Shown one piece after another: positions 21,054 to 35,144 of a stretch of DNA of 64,000 nucleotides. The translations under genes were made by a program, and so were the position numbers. The stretch is taken from the NCBI GenBank assembly GCA_023055425.1, contig JALGPY010000007.1:13774001-13838000 (forward strand), written 5' to 3'. Origin of the DNA: Linanthus parryae (Eukaryota; Streptophyta; Magnoliopsida; Ericales; Polemoniaceae). The notes beneath the pieces are model-generated. The model did not search any database. It saw only the letters and a list, made by a program, of their open reading frames with translations, and was not told where the DNA came from. Numbering within the stretch: position 1 is the stretch's first letter; every line of letters starts with the position of its first letter.

Positions 21054-23665
21054 ATGTCTCAGGAGGACGATGTCAGCAACCGATCGCCTTCCACCGAAAC
21101 TCCCTCGGGAGACGAGGCCCGCCGTACTCCGACGACTCCCGGCGAGGCACCAACTTTAGAGTCTTTGGACGCCACTGTCCAAAGTCAGGCAAAAGCTCTC
21201 AAGTCTCAATCTGCGCAGTTAGAACGGATCTTGGCCGTTCTGGGCACTCTTGCGCCAAATCCTCCTCCTGCCACCGCTATCCCTCAGGGAGGAGGAACCC
21301 CTACCGCTCCAGGATTGGGAGTGTCGGCCACGCCTCCCAACCCTCATCTGCAAACTCCACCGTCAGCCACGCAGCTGCCTTCGGTCCAAGGGTCAACGGC
21401 ACAAATGCTACCCCCTGCTGCTCACGCCTCTCAGCCCCCGGCTTTGGCGTCCAACCCAGCTCTGCAGTACACTCTGCCTCCACCAGCGACAATCTGGGGA
21501 AACGCGGGCAGTCACTACACTCCCAATCCTCCGGCGACATATGTGTCGCCACCGCCTACGGCAACCCCTCCGCCAACTACCGATGGAAGCATTCCAGAAT
21601 GCATGACGTCTTTGCAGAAGCGCGTGGACTCCATCCTGGCTCATCAGTCGTTCGCGGATACCATCATCCCGAAGCTAGACAACGATCCACCCATTCCACG
21701 AGAGATCTATCTCATGCCTAACCCGGCGGGGTACAAGGCTCCCAAATGGGATAATTTCGAGGACGTCAATGGAAACGCTCATGAGCATGTCATGCGTTTC
21801 ATCGATGTCATGGGTCCATACGGAGCCGATCCCAAGCTGCTGATGCGAGAATTCCCAAAAACTCTTGGGAATGTAGCATACAAATGGTACCGAACACTGG
21901 AGGCCGGATCTGTGAAAACTTGGGACGACATGGTCCAGAAGTTCTATACCAAGTTCTTCCAGATGGAAGAAAAGGTGACGATGATCCATCTCTCGCGGAT
22001 GTATCAGAAACGCGAGGAAGATGGAATCACTTTCATCAAGAAATTCAGAGCGAAATCCTTGGAGTGCAAGGATCCAATGCTCGAAAGCCGGCTCGTAGAG
22101 ATATGCCTGCAGTGCATGCGAGATGAATACAAAAGCATGCTGATCAATTTGCAAACACCTACGTTTTCAAAGCTCATCGAATGCACGATGAACATTGAAC
22201 CCATTGTCGAGAGACAGAGAAAGAAGAGCGCTCCAGAACGACCTGCGAGCGGCACCACCTACAAGATCGGCAGATTTGGCTACAAGCGGGGACGCGAAGC
22301 TGAGGTCAATGCAGTTTCGTCCCAGAAGCAAGCAAAAGTTACAAACTTCGACGCACCGCCTCTGTCATGCTCGGTGGAGGAAGCAAGCGATCTCTGCAGA
22401 CAGTGGCGCAAGGACGGCGTCCTGCCACCGCTCGAGAAAGCACCCTCCAAGGAGATGACGAGGGACCCTAAGTGGTGCGAATACCACGGCAGGGTCATGC
22501 ACCCCACAGCCGAGTGCAAGAAGCTCAGATTCGCGTTCGATCAGAAGATGAAGAACGGTGAACTCATCGTCAGCGACCACCGGAAGGATGTGCGCAACAA
22601 CCCGCTGCCTGCCCATACAGATTCGGGCTCAAAGGGCAAAGAGGTCGCCATGATCTCAATAGTGGACTTGGAAGAAGTCGCAGAGGACGATCTGCCCATC
22701 ATTGCTGAAGTCCATGAAGATGAAGACTACAGCATGGACACGGAAGATGAGCGTGCCGACCGCATGAAAGGGTCGCATGGCTTCGACAAATTCTTCAACG
22801 AGATGAACTTCTCCGAAAAATGCCGAACGGATATGACAAAAGCAATCTTAAGGGTAGCGGAGGACTACGAGGAGGACCTCGTGGTCTCCAACGGGAAAGT
22901 CATCAGGGCGTCCCGTCCCACAGAAAAGATTATGACCTTTTCTGCCAGCGACAAGAAGACAGACGCGAGCCACCAGAGGCCCCTGTACGTGACCGCCATC
23001 ATCAACGGCGTCGAATTCAAGCGAGCATTCGTCGATGGAGGAGCAGCGGTCAATGTTGTTCCACTCCACACACTGAAGCTAGCAGGGATCCCCGAGCACA
23101 AGGTAGTCAAGCGTCCATCCCCGCTGGTGGGATTCGGAAGCGATTCTAGAATGACGATCGGATGGATCCGCCTGGGCGTTCAGATCGGTAAAATCAAGTG
23201 CTCGGCGAAGTTCTATGTCATAGACGCGAACACCACATATCACATGATCATAGGTCGGGCCTGGATTCATCGCTTTGACGCAATCCCTACGACGGCTCAC
23301 CAGGTGATGAAAGCTATCTGGAACGACAGGATTGTCGAGATACCGGCCTCAACCAACCCGTTCAACTTGGACGAAGCACATCTCAGCGAGGCGGTGTGGT
23401 TCACCGAGATGACGGACGAGCAAACACCCGGACCATTCAACCCTACTCCTTTACCTCTCTGGGAGGACATCAAGGACCAGTCACCTGCGGGCGTGATGGT
23501 GACAAGGGGGGATGCCAAGGAAAAGCCGCCTACACACGAAGAGGCGCCGCGCATCGCATATCATCGGAAGAACGTGTACACTCTGAAGAGGATTGCAAGC
23601 ATGACCCCGAGGGTAAGGAGATAGAGAGCTTCTACGCCAACGGGAAGAAATGCTATCGCATATGA
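21054..23665 (+). pseudogene. gag-pro: Element II gag-protease, one frameshift near its end
   Basis: Open from ATG 21054 for 856 codons. The Pro-rich N-terminus, gag core, zinc-knuckle variant (CEYHGRVMHPTAEC, near 22477-22520) and protease (FVDGGAAVNVVP, near 23027-23062) are all intact. A one-base deletion near 23597 (GCAAGCATG, against GCAAAGCATG in element I) shifts the last ~23 codons, so the ancestral CYRI-TGA at 23663-23665 is reached only in another frame. Gag and protease domains may therefore still be functional; this lesion mainly alters the boundary with pol. Confidence 0.9.
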
Positions 23666-26600
23666 AGGTGCGCGGGGACGTCCTCACACGGGCATGGGGA
23701 TGTCCCTGGGCAAATCAATCAAATCGAGCAAGTTGCGCTGACAGAAGAGCCAACACAGGGCACTCCAGATGAGAAACTCAAAGAAGCGCCCGAATGCATG
23801 GAAGACAGGCCAAGACCACAAAAGCAAGAGCTAAAGGAAGTGTTCCTCAGCCCGAACGAGGAAAAGAAAAGGCCAGTCTTCCTGAGTGCGGACCTCACAA
23901 GCGAAGAGGAACAAGGACTGCTGCAGCTCCTAACTGAATACAAGGACGTGTTCGCATGGGAATATGATGAGATGCCGGGTCTGGACACGAGCATCACCAT
24001 GCACCGTTTAGACATCATCCCAGGGTCTAAACCGGTCAAGCAAAGCACCAGAAGCTTCAGGCCAGAGCTCAACGTGAAGATCAAACAGGAGATTGTCAAA
24101 CTCCTAAACGCCAAGTTCATAGAGCCAAATCACCATCCCACATGGTTGGCCAACATCGTGCCGGTGGTGAAGAAGAACGGACAGCTCCGCATCTGCGTGG
24201 ACTTCCGAGATCTTAATCGCTTCTGCCCTAAGGACGATTTCCCACTGCCTAACATCGATTTGCTCATTGATTCAACGGCAGGCCATCGCATGTTCAGTTT
24301 CATGGACGGCTTCAGCGGGTACAATCAAATCAAGATGGATCCCGAAGATGCAAGGAAAACTGCATTCATCACTCCCGTGGGGGTATTCAACTATACGGTA
24401 ATGCCATTCGGTCTTAAGAACGCAGGCGCAACCTATCAGCGGGCCATGATGGCTCTATTCCACGATATGATGCACAAAGAAGTGGAATTCTATGTGGATG
24501 ACCTGGTAGTCAAATCCAAGCATGAAGCAGATCACCTTGCAGACCTGCGAAAGGTGTTCAACAGATGCAGGAGCTTTCAATTGAAAATGAACCCCATGAA
24601 ATGCGCATTCGGCGTGACCTCGGGGAAGTTTTTGGGATGCGTAGTCCATCGCCAAGGGATCGAGCCTGACCCTGCGAAAGTGTCAGCCATCACCAGCATG
24701 ACGCCACCTCACAACCAAAGTACCTTGAAAACATTCTTGGGAAAATTGTCATATCTGCGGAGATTCATCCCAGCAATCGCCGAAATCACATGCTGTTTCA
24801 GCACTCTTCTCAAGAAGGACGCCGCGTACAACTGGGCTCCTGATCACGAAGCCGCATTCGAAAAGCTAAGGAGCTACTCACATCCCCAAAGATAATGATC
24901 GCGCCTCAATTGGGATCACCGCTTCTGCTATACCTTACATCGACAAGGAAATCTATAGGAGCACTCTTGGCTCAGGTGTATGAAGGCCAAGAGAGGCCCA
25001 TCTATTACATCTCCCGCATTGTGCAGCCCGCTGAATCAAGGTACACAGACATCGAACGTCATTGCCTTGCTTTATTCTTCGTGATAGAGAAGTTGAGACA
25101 CTATTTCGCATCGCACAAAGTAGTGGTGGTCACCAAAAGCGACCCCATAAGATACCTGCTAACTCACACTACTCCGGGCGGGAGATTGGCGAAATGGTAC
25201 ATGACCATCTCTCAATACGATATCACATGCGTGAAACCAAGAGCGATCAAGTCGCAGGCGGTAGCAGATCTGTTGGCACAGTTTCCCGACAACAGTCACG
25301 AACCTGTGATCGAGGAAGAGCTCGAAGGCCCTGAAATCTACGCGATCGACGTGCCCTATTGGACCCTCCACTTCGACGGTTCGTCAACCAGAAAAGGCGG
25401 AGGCATTGGGATAGTTTTGACAAAGCCGGACGGGGAAGTCATACAGATGTCCGCAAAACTCAACTTCGCAGTCACGAACAACGAGGCGGAATACGAGGCT
25501 CTCATCGCGGGGCTACGTGCGGCGAAAGCTTTGGAAGTAAGCAACTTAACAGTTATGGGAGATTCCAAACTGATTGTTAAGCAAGCCTCGGGCGAATATG
25601 GTTTAAAGGAGATCAACCTCCTGTCATACCGCACCCTAGTGCAAAAGCTGATGCAGCAATTCTGCGACGTGAAATACGAGCACAAGCCCCGAGCGGACAA
25701 CAGGCATGCAGACGCCTTAGCAACTCTAGGATCTAAGGTCAGCATAGACAAATGTCCCGCGAGGATTTCCATCGAAGTGCAAACGTCGTCGGCATTAACA
25801 GAAGATGTGTGCAACGACGAACACATGGATGACGCAGACTGGCGAAAAGCAATCCTGCAAGCTATTGCGAAAGGCACCAGCAGCGAAAGTTGGGCACTCA
25901 CGAAAGGATACTGCATCCACGACAACACCCTTTACTACAAGGGTCCTGGAGGAATACTCATGCGATGTGTCTCCGAGCAAGAGGGACAACAGCTGTTAGA
26001 AAAGATTCACCAACACGCTTGCGGAGAAAGCGAGGTGTCAATCTACAGGAAAGCTCAGAGATATGGCATTCATTGGCCAAGCATGTCAACAGCTGCAGCC
26101 CTGATACAAGGGAAGTGCGAAAGTTGCGCACTAATCAAAGATTCTCTACTCATCGCTCTAACCGATGACGACACAGACTGGAGGAAGCCATTGTTCGAAT
26201 TCCTCACCCAGGGCACCGTACCCGAATCGAGAAAGGAAGCCGACAAATTGAAGAGGAAAGCGTCTCGATATGTGGTTCAGGAAAACCTGCTTTGGCGAAG
26301 AGGTCACGAGGGCAACTTGCTGCGATGCCTAGACGGCAGGGAAGCGCAAGAAGTCATGGACCTTTCTCATCAGGTGGAACACCAGGGAGGTGCGAAATTA
26401 TGCAGACAACTCCTCTCAATCGGATACTTCTGGCCCACGATGGAAGTCGATTGCCGCACCAAGGTGCGACGCTGCCAAGAATGCCAATTCAAAGGAAACC
26501 TAGTGCACGCCCCAGCCGTGGATCTACATGCATTAGGGACGCCATGGCCATTTCACACATGGGCTTTGGACTTCATTGGACCCATCCGACCAACGTCACA

Positions 26601-27402
26601 TGGGAACCATTTCATTCTCACTGCAACCGAGCTGTTCACCAAATGGGTGGAAGCAATACCACTGAAGACGGCAAACGCGCTGGCTGTGGTTAACTTCATC
26701 CAGGAAAACATCGTATGCAGGTTCGGAATCCCAAATACTATTCTTTCAGATAACGGTACTCCTTTTGTTAATCGTCAGGTAGCTACGAAACTCGCGGAGT
26801 ACAATATCAGGCAGATATGCTCTACCCCCTATTATCCAAAGGGAAACGGACAAGCCGAAGCGACTAACAAAACGCTGTTGAGAATTCTGAGCAAGATGGT
26901 CGCAGATGACCACAAGAAGTGGGCCGACTCTCTTAACATAGCTCTGTGGGCCTACAGAACTTCTCCAAGGACACCCACAGGGGCCTCGCCATTTCTACTA
27001 TGTTATGGGGCCGAAGCTGTAGTACCTGCGGAGGTCAGAGTTAATTCGGCTAGGCTGGCCTTCCATGCACTCTATGAAAACCAACGCGATCATGATTTAG
27101 TCTTGCTGGAAGAAAAGCGAGAACAAGCCAAAAGGACTAACAAGCGGTACCAAGAAAGAATCGCTCGCGCCTATAACAAGACAGTCCAGCGACGGGATTT
27201 CGCAGTTGGCGACCTGGTCTTGCGCGCATCTGACCACTGCATGCGAGAAGCAACTCACCCAAAGTTCGCAGCTAATTGGGAAGGACCCTTCGAAGTCACA
27301 GAAGTCTTCGATAGCGGCTACTGCAGCATACGAAGGTTGCACGGCACAACCTCAACTCCAAGCTCAGTCAACATGCGCTGGATCAAGAAGTACTATCCTT
27401 GA
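23666..27402 (+). pseudogene. pol: Element II pol (RT, RNase H, aRNase H, integrase), one frameshift
   Basis: In frame after the gag-protease TGA. RT is complete, with YVDD at 24491-24502. A one-base deletion near 24870 (AAGCTAAGGAGC, against AAGCTGAAAGAGC in element I) breaks the RT-RNase H connection. From there the frame is open to the TGA at 27400-27402: gypsy RNase H (about 24900-25110), second RNase H (about 25361-25750, FDGSSTRKGGGIGIVL), integrase zinc finger (about 26365-26500), and DDE residues near 26566 and 26750 and at 26857-26859. The C-terminus matches the element 0 fragment at 1-434. Confidence 0.93.
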
Positions 27403-27474
27403 CTTCTCTTATTTCATACGTTTTATGATAACGTTGCTTAGTGTCTCATGTGGATACGATTGACGCAATCTCCT

Positions 27475-27553
27475 CTCCCATATGAGAGGATTGTAATCCT
27501 ATCTCTCCCATATGAGAGTGTTATAATAAAAGAATTCTCCCAAATGAGAAGTT
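27475..27553 (+). repeat. Three tandem small hairpins after pol stop (element II)
   Basis: The same trio: two CTCTCCCATATGAGAG copies, then TTCTCCCAAATGAGAA. Confidence 0.78.
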
Positions 27554-27624
27554 CATATTTCTAGCTGTTTATATTGCTCTATTTGATTTGTTATTGCTGT
27601 TAACAATGATTTATTCGCTGCAAT

Positions 27625-28750
27625 ATCAGCAAATACAAACGCGATCTTAATTGATCATCAAAGCCTATCTCTTACGATAGCAGCAAATACAAACGCGATC
27701 TTAATTGATCATCAAAGCCTATCTCTTACGATAGCAGCAAATACAAACGCGATCTTAATTGATCGTCAAAGCCTATCTCTTACGATAGCAGCAAATACAA
27801 ACGCGATCTTAATTGATCACCAAAGCCTATCTCTTACGATAGCAGCAAATACAAACGCGATCTTAATTGATCATCAAAGCCTATCTCTTACGATAGCAGC
27901 AAATACAAACGCGATCTTGATTGATCATCAAAGCCTATCTCTTACGATAGCAGCAAATACAAATGCGATCTTAATTGATCATCAAAGCCTATCTCTTACG
28001 ATAGCAGCAAATACAAACGCGATCTTAATCGATCATCAAAGCCTATCTCTTACGATAGCAAATGCGATCTCAATCGATCATCTAAAGCCTATCTCTTACG
28101 ATAGCAGCCAAACGCAAATGCGATCTTAAGTGATCATCAAAGCCTATCTCTCGCGATAGCAGTCAACACAAATACGATCTTAATTGATCGTCTAAAGCCT
28201 ATCTCTTACGATAGCAGCCAAACGCAAATGCGATCTTGAGTGATCATCAAAGCCTATCTCTCACGATAGCAGTCAACACAAATACGATCTTAATTGATCA
28301 TCTAAAGCCCATCCCTTACGATGGCAGCCAATGCAAATGCGATCTTAAATGATCATCCAAAGCCTATCTCCTACGATAGCAGCAAAATACAAAAACGATC
28401 TCAATCGATCATCAAAATCCTATCTCTCACGGTAGCGGTTTATGCAAGTGCGATCTTATATGATCTTCTTAAGCCTATCTGTTACGATAGCAATTTATAC
28501 GCAAAGTGATTTTAGTTGATCACCCAAGCCCGTCCGTTACGATGGCAACGTAACTGCAGAACCATCTTGCTAGATCCTCTAAAGGTCTATCTGCTGCGAT
28601 AGCAATTCATGCGAGAAACTATCTCAAGCAATTCTCTAATAAAGCCTATCTTCTATGATAGCAATTCGCACCGCTCAATGATCTTAATTGATCTGTTAAA
28701 AAACTATCTGTTACGATAGCAAAGTTGTGAACGTGATCTCATACGATTTA
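27625..28750 (+). repeat. 54-57-bp tandem hairpin array (element II)
   Basis: The left half is a run of very homogeneous 54-bp units (period visible from GCGATC at 27641, 27695 and 27749), showing recent local amplification separate from elements 0 and I. Later units diverge. At about 28307-28325 one unit reads CCATC-CCTTAC-GATGG, where both sides of the usual CTATC/GATAG stem changed together. Confidence 0.92.
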
Positions 28751-30176
28751 CAACGACCACCTGCAAGCCCATCCGTCAATATGGCACAGCTGCGAAATTA
28801 CGATCTCGAATGATCTAGCGAAACATCTGCGCATTTTACGTCGCATATGTGAAATCATTATATGGCATTATGCAAGGCAAAACAAGCCGAAACGCATGCG
28901 AAATTGTATTTTGTTGCAAAGAGAGCAGATAATACAAAAGCTATATATCATTATGAGTCAAATGACTTACAATTTATCTAGATAGCAGCTTACAAGCGAA
29001 AAGCTCGAATCTAACTACAGCAGCCAACATGGCTTACAATACATTCGAAAAATGGCTGATAAGCCAGCAGAGACACGGTACGAAACCCGGACTGCAAAGA
29101 ATGAATCGCCCTGGCTTCAAACGCCGGCTACACGATGCCCAGATCTGCGGGTGAACATCTGTAGCAAGGGGGATCTTGCTCTAAAAAGAGCCACATGAAG
29201 CCGTACGCTCGACATCCCGCTATCCGACAAGACCGTTGTCAGATATGCTCCCCATAACATTTGCCCAAGGAACCACCGGTTCCAGCGATCAAACTGCAAG
29301 CAGAAGCTCCAAAGGGCAAGGGCTCCTTGTAGACGGGGATGAACACAGCGGTTCGCAACCCTGAGTTCAAGAACGAAGAGGCAAGAAACCCTCCTCCAGG
29401 GATGCTGGAGGAGAATTCCGCCGTTCATTACGAGACGGTAGCACGGTCACTTCGGCGCTGCACCTCGCCACGAGGCGGCCGGAAACATGACCTGCACACA
29501 TAATACACGAAGAAATTTCTTCGAACACACATGAGGTATTATCTGCATCCTCTTTATGATGGTTATAAACAGCAATAAGCCTCATAAAGTGGATCTTGGA
29601 AACTATTTCTATAGCACAAAGCGCAAACTCAGGATTCAAAACTTGAAGTTGCCATGAATCAACGAAAAACAAGCGTTGAAGCCAGCAGTCGTAAGGACTC
29701 ACGGCAAAGCACATGTTTGGGATGAAGAACCCAAATGGCAAAGACAGGGTTTATATAGGCCCTGTGGAGACTCTTCGGTAGCCTAAGATGAGTCAGCAAA
29801 ATTCAAAAAGAGGGTAAGTTCAATCACTTACGCCTTGAAAAGCGGTAACAATCAATTACCCTACTAAAGGCTATGACGATTCAGTTGCGTATCCTAATAA
29901 ATGACGGATAGTCATGATTCGGATGGACTTCCCAACGGAAGCGTGCTTATCTGCCGAGAAATTAGCGCGAAAATCAAGCAGAAAATCAACTGCTGATGTC
30001 ATAATTGGATATGCACAGAAATGTCCAATCAAATCCCGAAAAGGGCAAAACGGGCAAACTCATTGTTTGTTGTTAAAAAAAAAGGGGGAGAAACCCTAGC
30101 AACATTACATTAATGTTTCAAAACATTACATTAATGTCTCAGCCATTTTCCTGTTTTCTTTTCAAAATTCGAAAAG
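28751..30176. other. Spacer between array and antisense gene (element II)
   Basis: Same layout as the other copies: the 124-codon minus-strand ORF at 29367-29741, a minus-strand TATA-like box near 29747-29757, a purine tract near 30076-30091, and ACATTAATGT palindromes near 30108 and 30131. No recognised gene. Confidence 0.55.
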
Positions 30177-33100
30177 TCAAAACAAATTCTTGATTAAGGA
30201 ATCATGGGGCTCGAACTGCTCGCTCAGCTTCTCCACTTGTTTCACTTCTTGCTTCAATTGCTCGCACTTGGCATTCATTTCGTGATACAGCTTCAAAGCT
30301 TCATCAACCTTTTGCTTTTGCTGCTCCACCTTCTGCATCTCAGCTGCGAGATTCTGGTGACCGAGATTCAAAGTTACAGCTGCGCGAATCAGTGTAACTC
30401 TGTCCTTGAGGAATTTGAAACCAAGTCTGCCTTGGACTTTGAACAGGAGATTTTGGCACATGCCACACAGCAATTCAGCACTCTGGGCCGAAATGGTCGC
30501 AGGTGTAGCCGCAGACAGCTGCTCCAGTATCCAGATGGCTTCAGTAAGGAATAGCCTCCTGTCAAAAGGTCCGATCTCCAGAGATCTCACAAACGATCGG
30601 GGGTATCTGAGACGCATTCGAACCACCCAGTCTATATCGGTTTGCTTCAAACCTGAGACATCAAAAATGGTTATAATGTCAGAGCTCGCAAGCAAATAGT
30701 GCGACGTGCGAACGGTAAATCTTTACTTACCAGTGCCTTCCAGAATTTCATGAAGAGAAGGGATGCGGGCCACTGGGTTGTTCGAAGACTGCCCTCGCTC
30801 CATAGCTCTCCTATCAGCTGCAAGCTCCAACCTCTCATAGTCAGGAGGAAGAGTGTAGGCCGCACCAGCTGCGACTACATTCCCAACCTGCGAGCCCCAA
30901 ATGCTCCACGCAGGAATAGGTGCTTCTGGCTCAGTCATCGCCGGAGGCGAAGGGACAGCCGAAGTCGTTGGGCGGAGGACACTCCCAGATGCGAAAACAT
31001 TAGCATCACTTGTCCTTTCTTCCTCACCACCGGTACGGACACCTTCGTCCATCGGCACAGCATCAGCTTCGACATCATCGGAGAGTTCGATGACATCCTC
31101 GAGATGCTCACTTGCGTGTCCAGCGGCTGCGACGGGCTTCTCGGTATGGGAGCTCGAAATTGGAACATGGGATGCAGAAGGCTGACTTCTCTGCTCCAGC
31201 TCAGGTTCCTCAGCATGACCTGCGATACCAAATGCGATAATGTGAGGTAACTTGTGTTATAAGTTATTTCGCTATCTTTACTAAAGCTAAGAATAAGCAC
31301 CTCCACGCGAAGGTGGGATTGAGGTATCCTCATCGTACACTAGGGACGTGGAACCGTGCCCTATCAGTGTATCCTCACTAAGCAAATCTTTAATAGAAGC
31401 GTGACCTGGGATGCGAGTAAACCAGTCATGATTTTGCCCCAAGTGGCTACAGCCTAGTATGCGCATATCACTCAAAATAATTACCTGAGGGTTCTCCGCA
31501 TTTGCTTACCAACCAACGGCGAATGTCAGGCTTTGACACACCATGCTTTAACGCACCCACAATTACATCTCTATAAGTAACTGCGCGATTGAAAATCTCA
31601 CCTTTATCGCCACCTGCGATCTCTGCGAAGTCCGCTTGGACTTGCTCTAGCTCTGCTGCATCCTCTCCGGGAACCTCATCTTCCTCCTCCACATGAGGAG
31701 CCACTTCTTCGGGAAGCTCGTCTTCCTCGCCAACTGGACGCACTAAATCGTCAACATGCTGCTCCTCGAGGCTCCGCTGTTTCACACGCTCGAGCTCCTC
31801 TTCCTCTCGCTGCCTTCTTCTTTCAGCAGCCTCCGCGGCTGTCTTCCGGGATTCAGCAAGAACATCCTCGCTTATAGGATCATCTGAAATGCCAGAATGG
31901 GCATCTCTCTTTTGCCTCTTGGCCACAAGGCCACCAACGGCTTCATCATCATCATCTGCGAATATATAATTGGTTCAAAGAAGAGAACTGCAAAGAAGTC
32001 AAGATAAAAGGCAAGGAGATGCGACGGAAGTACCTCCTGATTCTTCCTCGCACATCACAACTGTTGCTTCTTCTTCTTCATCACTTGCCTGGGGCTCCTG
32101 TCTCTCTTCCTCCTCTTGGTTGAATGGAACGAAAGTCTCAACTGCGAGATCTTTTCGCACTTTGCTGGGCATACGACCCTTGCCTTTGTCCTTGATGGAA
32201 AGGGACCTCGCTGGGGGAGAAGCTGGAGCACTCCTAGGGGAAGAAATCGTAATTCCCTTTTGCCTAGGTCTCTTCACTCTCGGCGCCGCAGTCGCTGGAG
32301 GGGACGGGTCATCTCTAGGAGGAGACGGAGCCGGAGGGTTGTCTATCAGTGAGTCAGCAAAAGTGTTCATGACTCCGCGAACCTTTGTTTCGACCTCGGC
32401 ATCCATCCTCCATGCTAGCCGGTACGACTCCCCCTTCCTTCTGGTGGCAACAATGGTGTCCACCAGCAATTTGGAGCGATCACCAGCTGCGAACCTCCGC
32501 ACATGACACTGAACAATACAGAACGAAAAGCATCAGCGCAAGAAAAAAAAAATCAAAAAGCTTAAAGCACATAAGGAAATTGCTTACCTCAGCAAACGCC
32601 TTGCTATATTTGATGACCTGCGCGTCACCCTTCTTAATTGCGTCGACTTGCTCCCTCAGAATGAAATCGGGGCACAAATGATTCTCGCGGTCCCACAGCG
32701 AGTAGCAACCGTACTCAGACTCGCTCAAACTGCAATTGGGGCGAAACGGAAAAGAGTTTCTCTTGATCAAGGGGGCCCTTCCTGGCTGCGCCGCCGCCTC
32801 CGTCTCAATCCTCGCTTGCTGGGCAGCCCAGTATGCGAGCCAGTTCTGGGAACAACCACCCTTGCGAGTTCCCGCAGGCTGCTCGAAGGGAAGATTGCTC
32901 ATGAGGACCGTCTTGCACTCCTTTGTCAGCAAACGCTTGTAGCACCCTCTGATAATAGACTGGGGCCAGATCGATGGGGCCACTGCATCAAAACCAAACT
33001 GAGGAGAGACCCGAGTGGGGTCAACATCCACTGTAAGCCTTTCGTACCTTGGCGCGAGCTCACGAATATGCTCTGCAAGGGCAGGAAGGGAACCTCGCAG

Positions 33101-34468
33101 ACACCAACAAAAGAACTCACGATAGCGCTCGTGGAAATGCGGCCCCTTTTCAAAGAGAAGGTCTTCTGACAAGACCATACCTTTGGAAGGGTATAGCTTT
33201 GGGAACCACCGCACATTCTCAACACGTGTGGCATAGGGCCTGGCAGTAAACTCCTTTCGCTTGTCGCATATCAAACTCCAAGTGCACTTGGTGTTGCTTG
33301 CTCCAAACCATCTCGCAGCTCTTCCGCTGTTGCGCGCTTCTGTCTCGCCTGGGGGACACCACTTGTCAAGTGGGAGGGGAGTTGGAGCATAAGACGGCCA
33401 GCGCTCGAAAACCCACATTGTCAAAAAGCTGATATTGACAAAGGTCAGAACATCGAGGCGGCCACGCGATTCCCTCATCGCCAGAACCAGCTGATCCAGT
33501 CTATAATATAGCGTGCCCAAAACCAAGGGTCCGAGTGCGACTCTCTGGCCAAGAGCGAGCCTCACAGCAAGTGGCAGCACATGGTAGAAGACCCCGTCAT
33601 GGGGGTGACCATCAATCAGATACCTCGACAGCCAAGCACAGAGAAAGGCACAAAGGGTCAAATGATAACCCTTGCCCTCTACATAATTCTCGGCCTCCGG
33701 GTCCTCGCTCAAAAGCTTCTTACTAATGCTGCTGTTCGCATAGTCTCGGAAGAAGTACTGCAACCACTTGTTCCAGGTATTCTTCGCAGACGTATCCACC
33801 AGCTGCCAGTTCGGAAGAGGCTTCGTAGTGGTCCACCGAGTGGAGATTTTCTTTACCTCTGCTAGGCACTCCTCCATCTGCGCGTACAAGGCCATTTCAG
33901 CAGATGTCCTCAAGTGACTCAAGGGGTCCACCTCACCCATGGGGGAAAGCTCATACAGCATTTGAACGTCCTCGAGCGTGGGGGCAGCCTCGAACTCCGC
34001 AAAATGAAACGTGTGAGTCGCGGGCGAGTAACGGGACAGAAGGTCTAGAAGCATGGACTGATCCAACTTCACGGCAGCACCCTTCATAGCACGGATAGCA
34101 AAGAAAATGCCGGCTTTATCAAGAGTCTCGGCGTGATGATCCAACACGTGGTCAATCCACTCATCCATGTAGTCCAATTTCTGGACGAACGCCTGAGTAG
34201 AAATCGCAGTGTACGGGAAGTGCCCATTCTCGATCCCCAATCGAACCACACCCTCGGAGCCAACCAACTCGAGCAAGGCTGAGTTAACTGGGCGAGTCAG
34301 TGTCAACAATCGCTCAACTGGAACAGGATCAGGCATCCTCTTCGCCTTCACCCTCGCATGATAAAAATCCTTCCCACCCAGAAAGGGGGCTTTACGCCAC
34401 AGAGCCTGCGGAAGCTCCGGCATCTCTTCATCTTCCTTAACGGGTCTGGTTACTCTTGTCTTGGCCAT
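30177..34468 (-). CDS. Antisense five-exon gene with plant-mobile-domain-like protein (element II, intact)
   Basis: Exons on the minus strand: 34468-32588, 32508-32034, 31955-31485, 31219-30731, 30652-30177. Lengths 1881, 475, 471, 489 and 476 nt match element 0 except for one fewer GAT codon at the start of exon 3. All junctions are GT-AG with compatible phases; the product is 1263 aa with no stop. The unspliced frame past exon 3 ends almost at once here (stop at 31468-31470) because of an extra T in the intron, so element II needs splicing to make the full protein. Domains are as in the element 0 copy: mobile-domain-like exon 1, basic stretch in exon 2, charged coiled coils in exons 3 and 5. 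The promoter is probably in 34469-35144. Confidence 0.77.
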
Positions 34469-35144
34469 TCCTGCGAAAGGGCAAGAAAAAAAGGGGGGAA
34501 ATACCATACTTCAGTTTGAATTTTAGAATTCGAGATCTATGCAAAGGAAAGCAAACAGTTCCGGTGCCGATTTCAGAAATTGGGGAGTTGATATTGTTGA
34601 AAGATTAAAACGAAGCGGGTTCAAAGATCAAAGCCTCTTCACAAATTTCATGGATTTACAGATTCAACGCAGTTCAAGGCAAACACTGGTATTTTAAATC
34701 AAAAGTAAACGAGGCCAACCTTGTTTCCTTGAAGCTTGCTTGGATATACACAATTGGAGAATACGATTTGCAGTTCTGAACTGGTGATTGATTATCTGGA
34801 TCTGCTCTCGAAGATCTCCGGGTACCATTCACTTTAAAAGAAAGAAGTGATGCTTTGCAATAATGGGATACAAGGTATTTATCCAAAAGAATGAAGGGTT
34901 GCGTCCCTTCAGTAGTCGAATCGCAACCGTCACCGTCGTATCGCGCAATCACAGGACGGGCTGACGTCACGCCTAAAACCCTAAAGGTCAGACGGCACGA
35001 CTCTAGGGGTTTTAGGTCATAATGACACGCACGGGGGCTGAACTTACCCGTATTTGAATTGGTGCGTGGCGACGACGCGCATGTTGGTTTCCGCGCATGG
35101 AAGCCTATACAGCTATGAGCCTTCACGCGCAGAAAGGGGGCTAA
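34469..35144 (-). promoter_or_regulatory. Likely leader and promoter of the antisense gene (element II)
   Basis: No convincing ORF. The minus-strand TATA-like GGATAAATACC and the TTTCGCAG acceptor just before the antisense ATG are conserved with elements 0 and I. The polypurine tract AGAAAGGGGGCTAA ends at 35144, directly before the 3' LTR. Confidence 0.5.
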
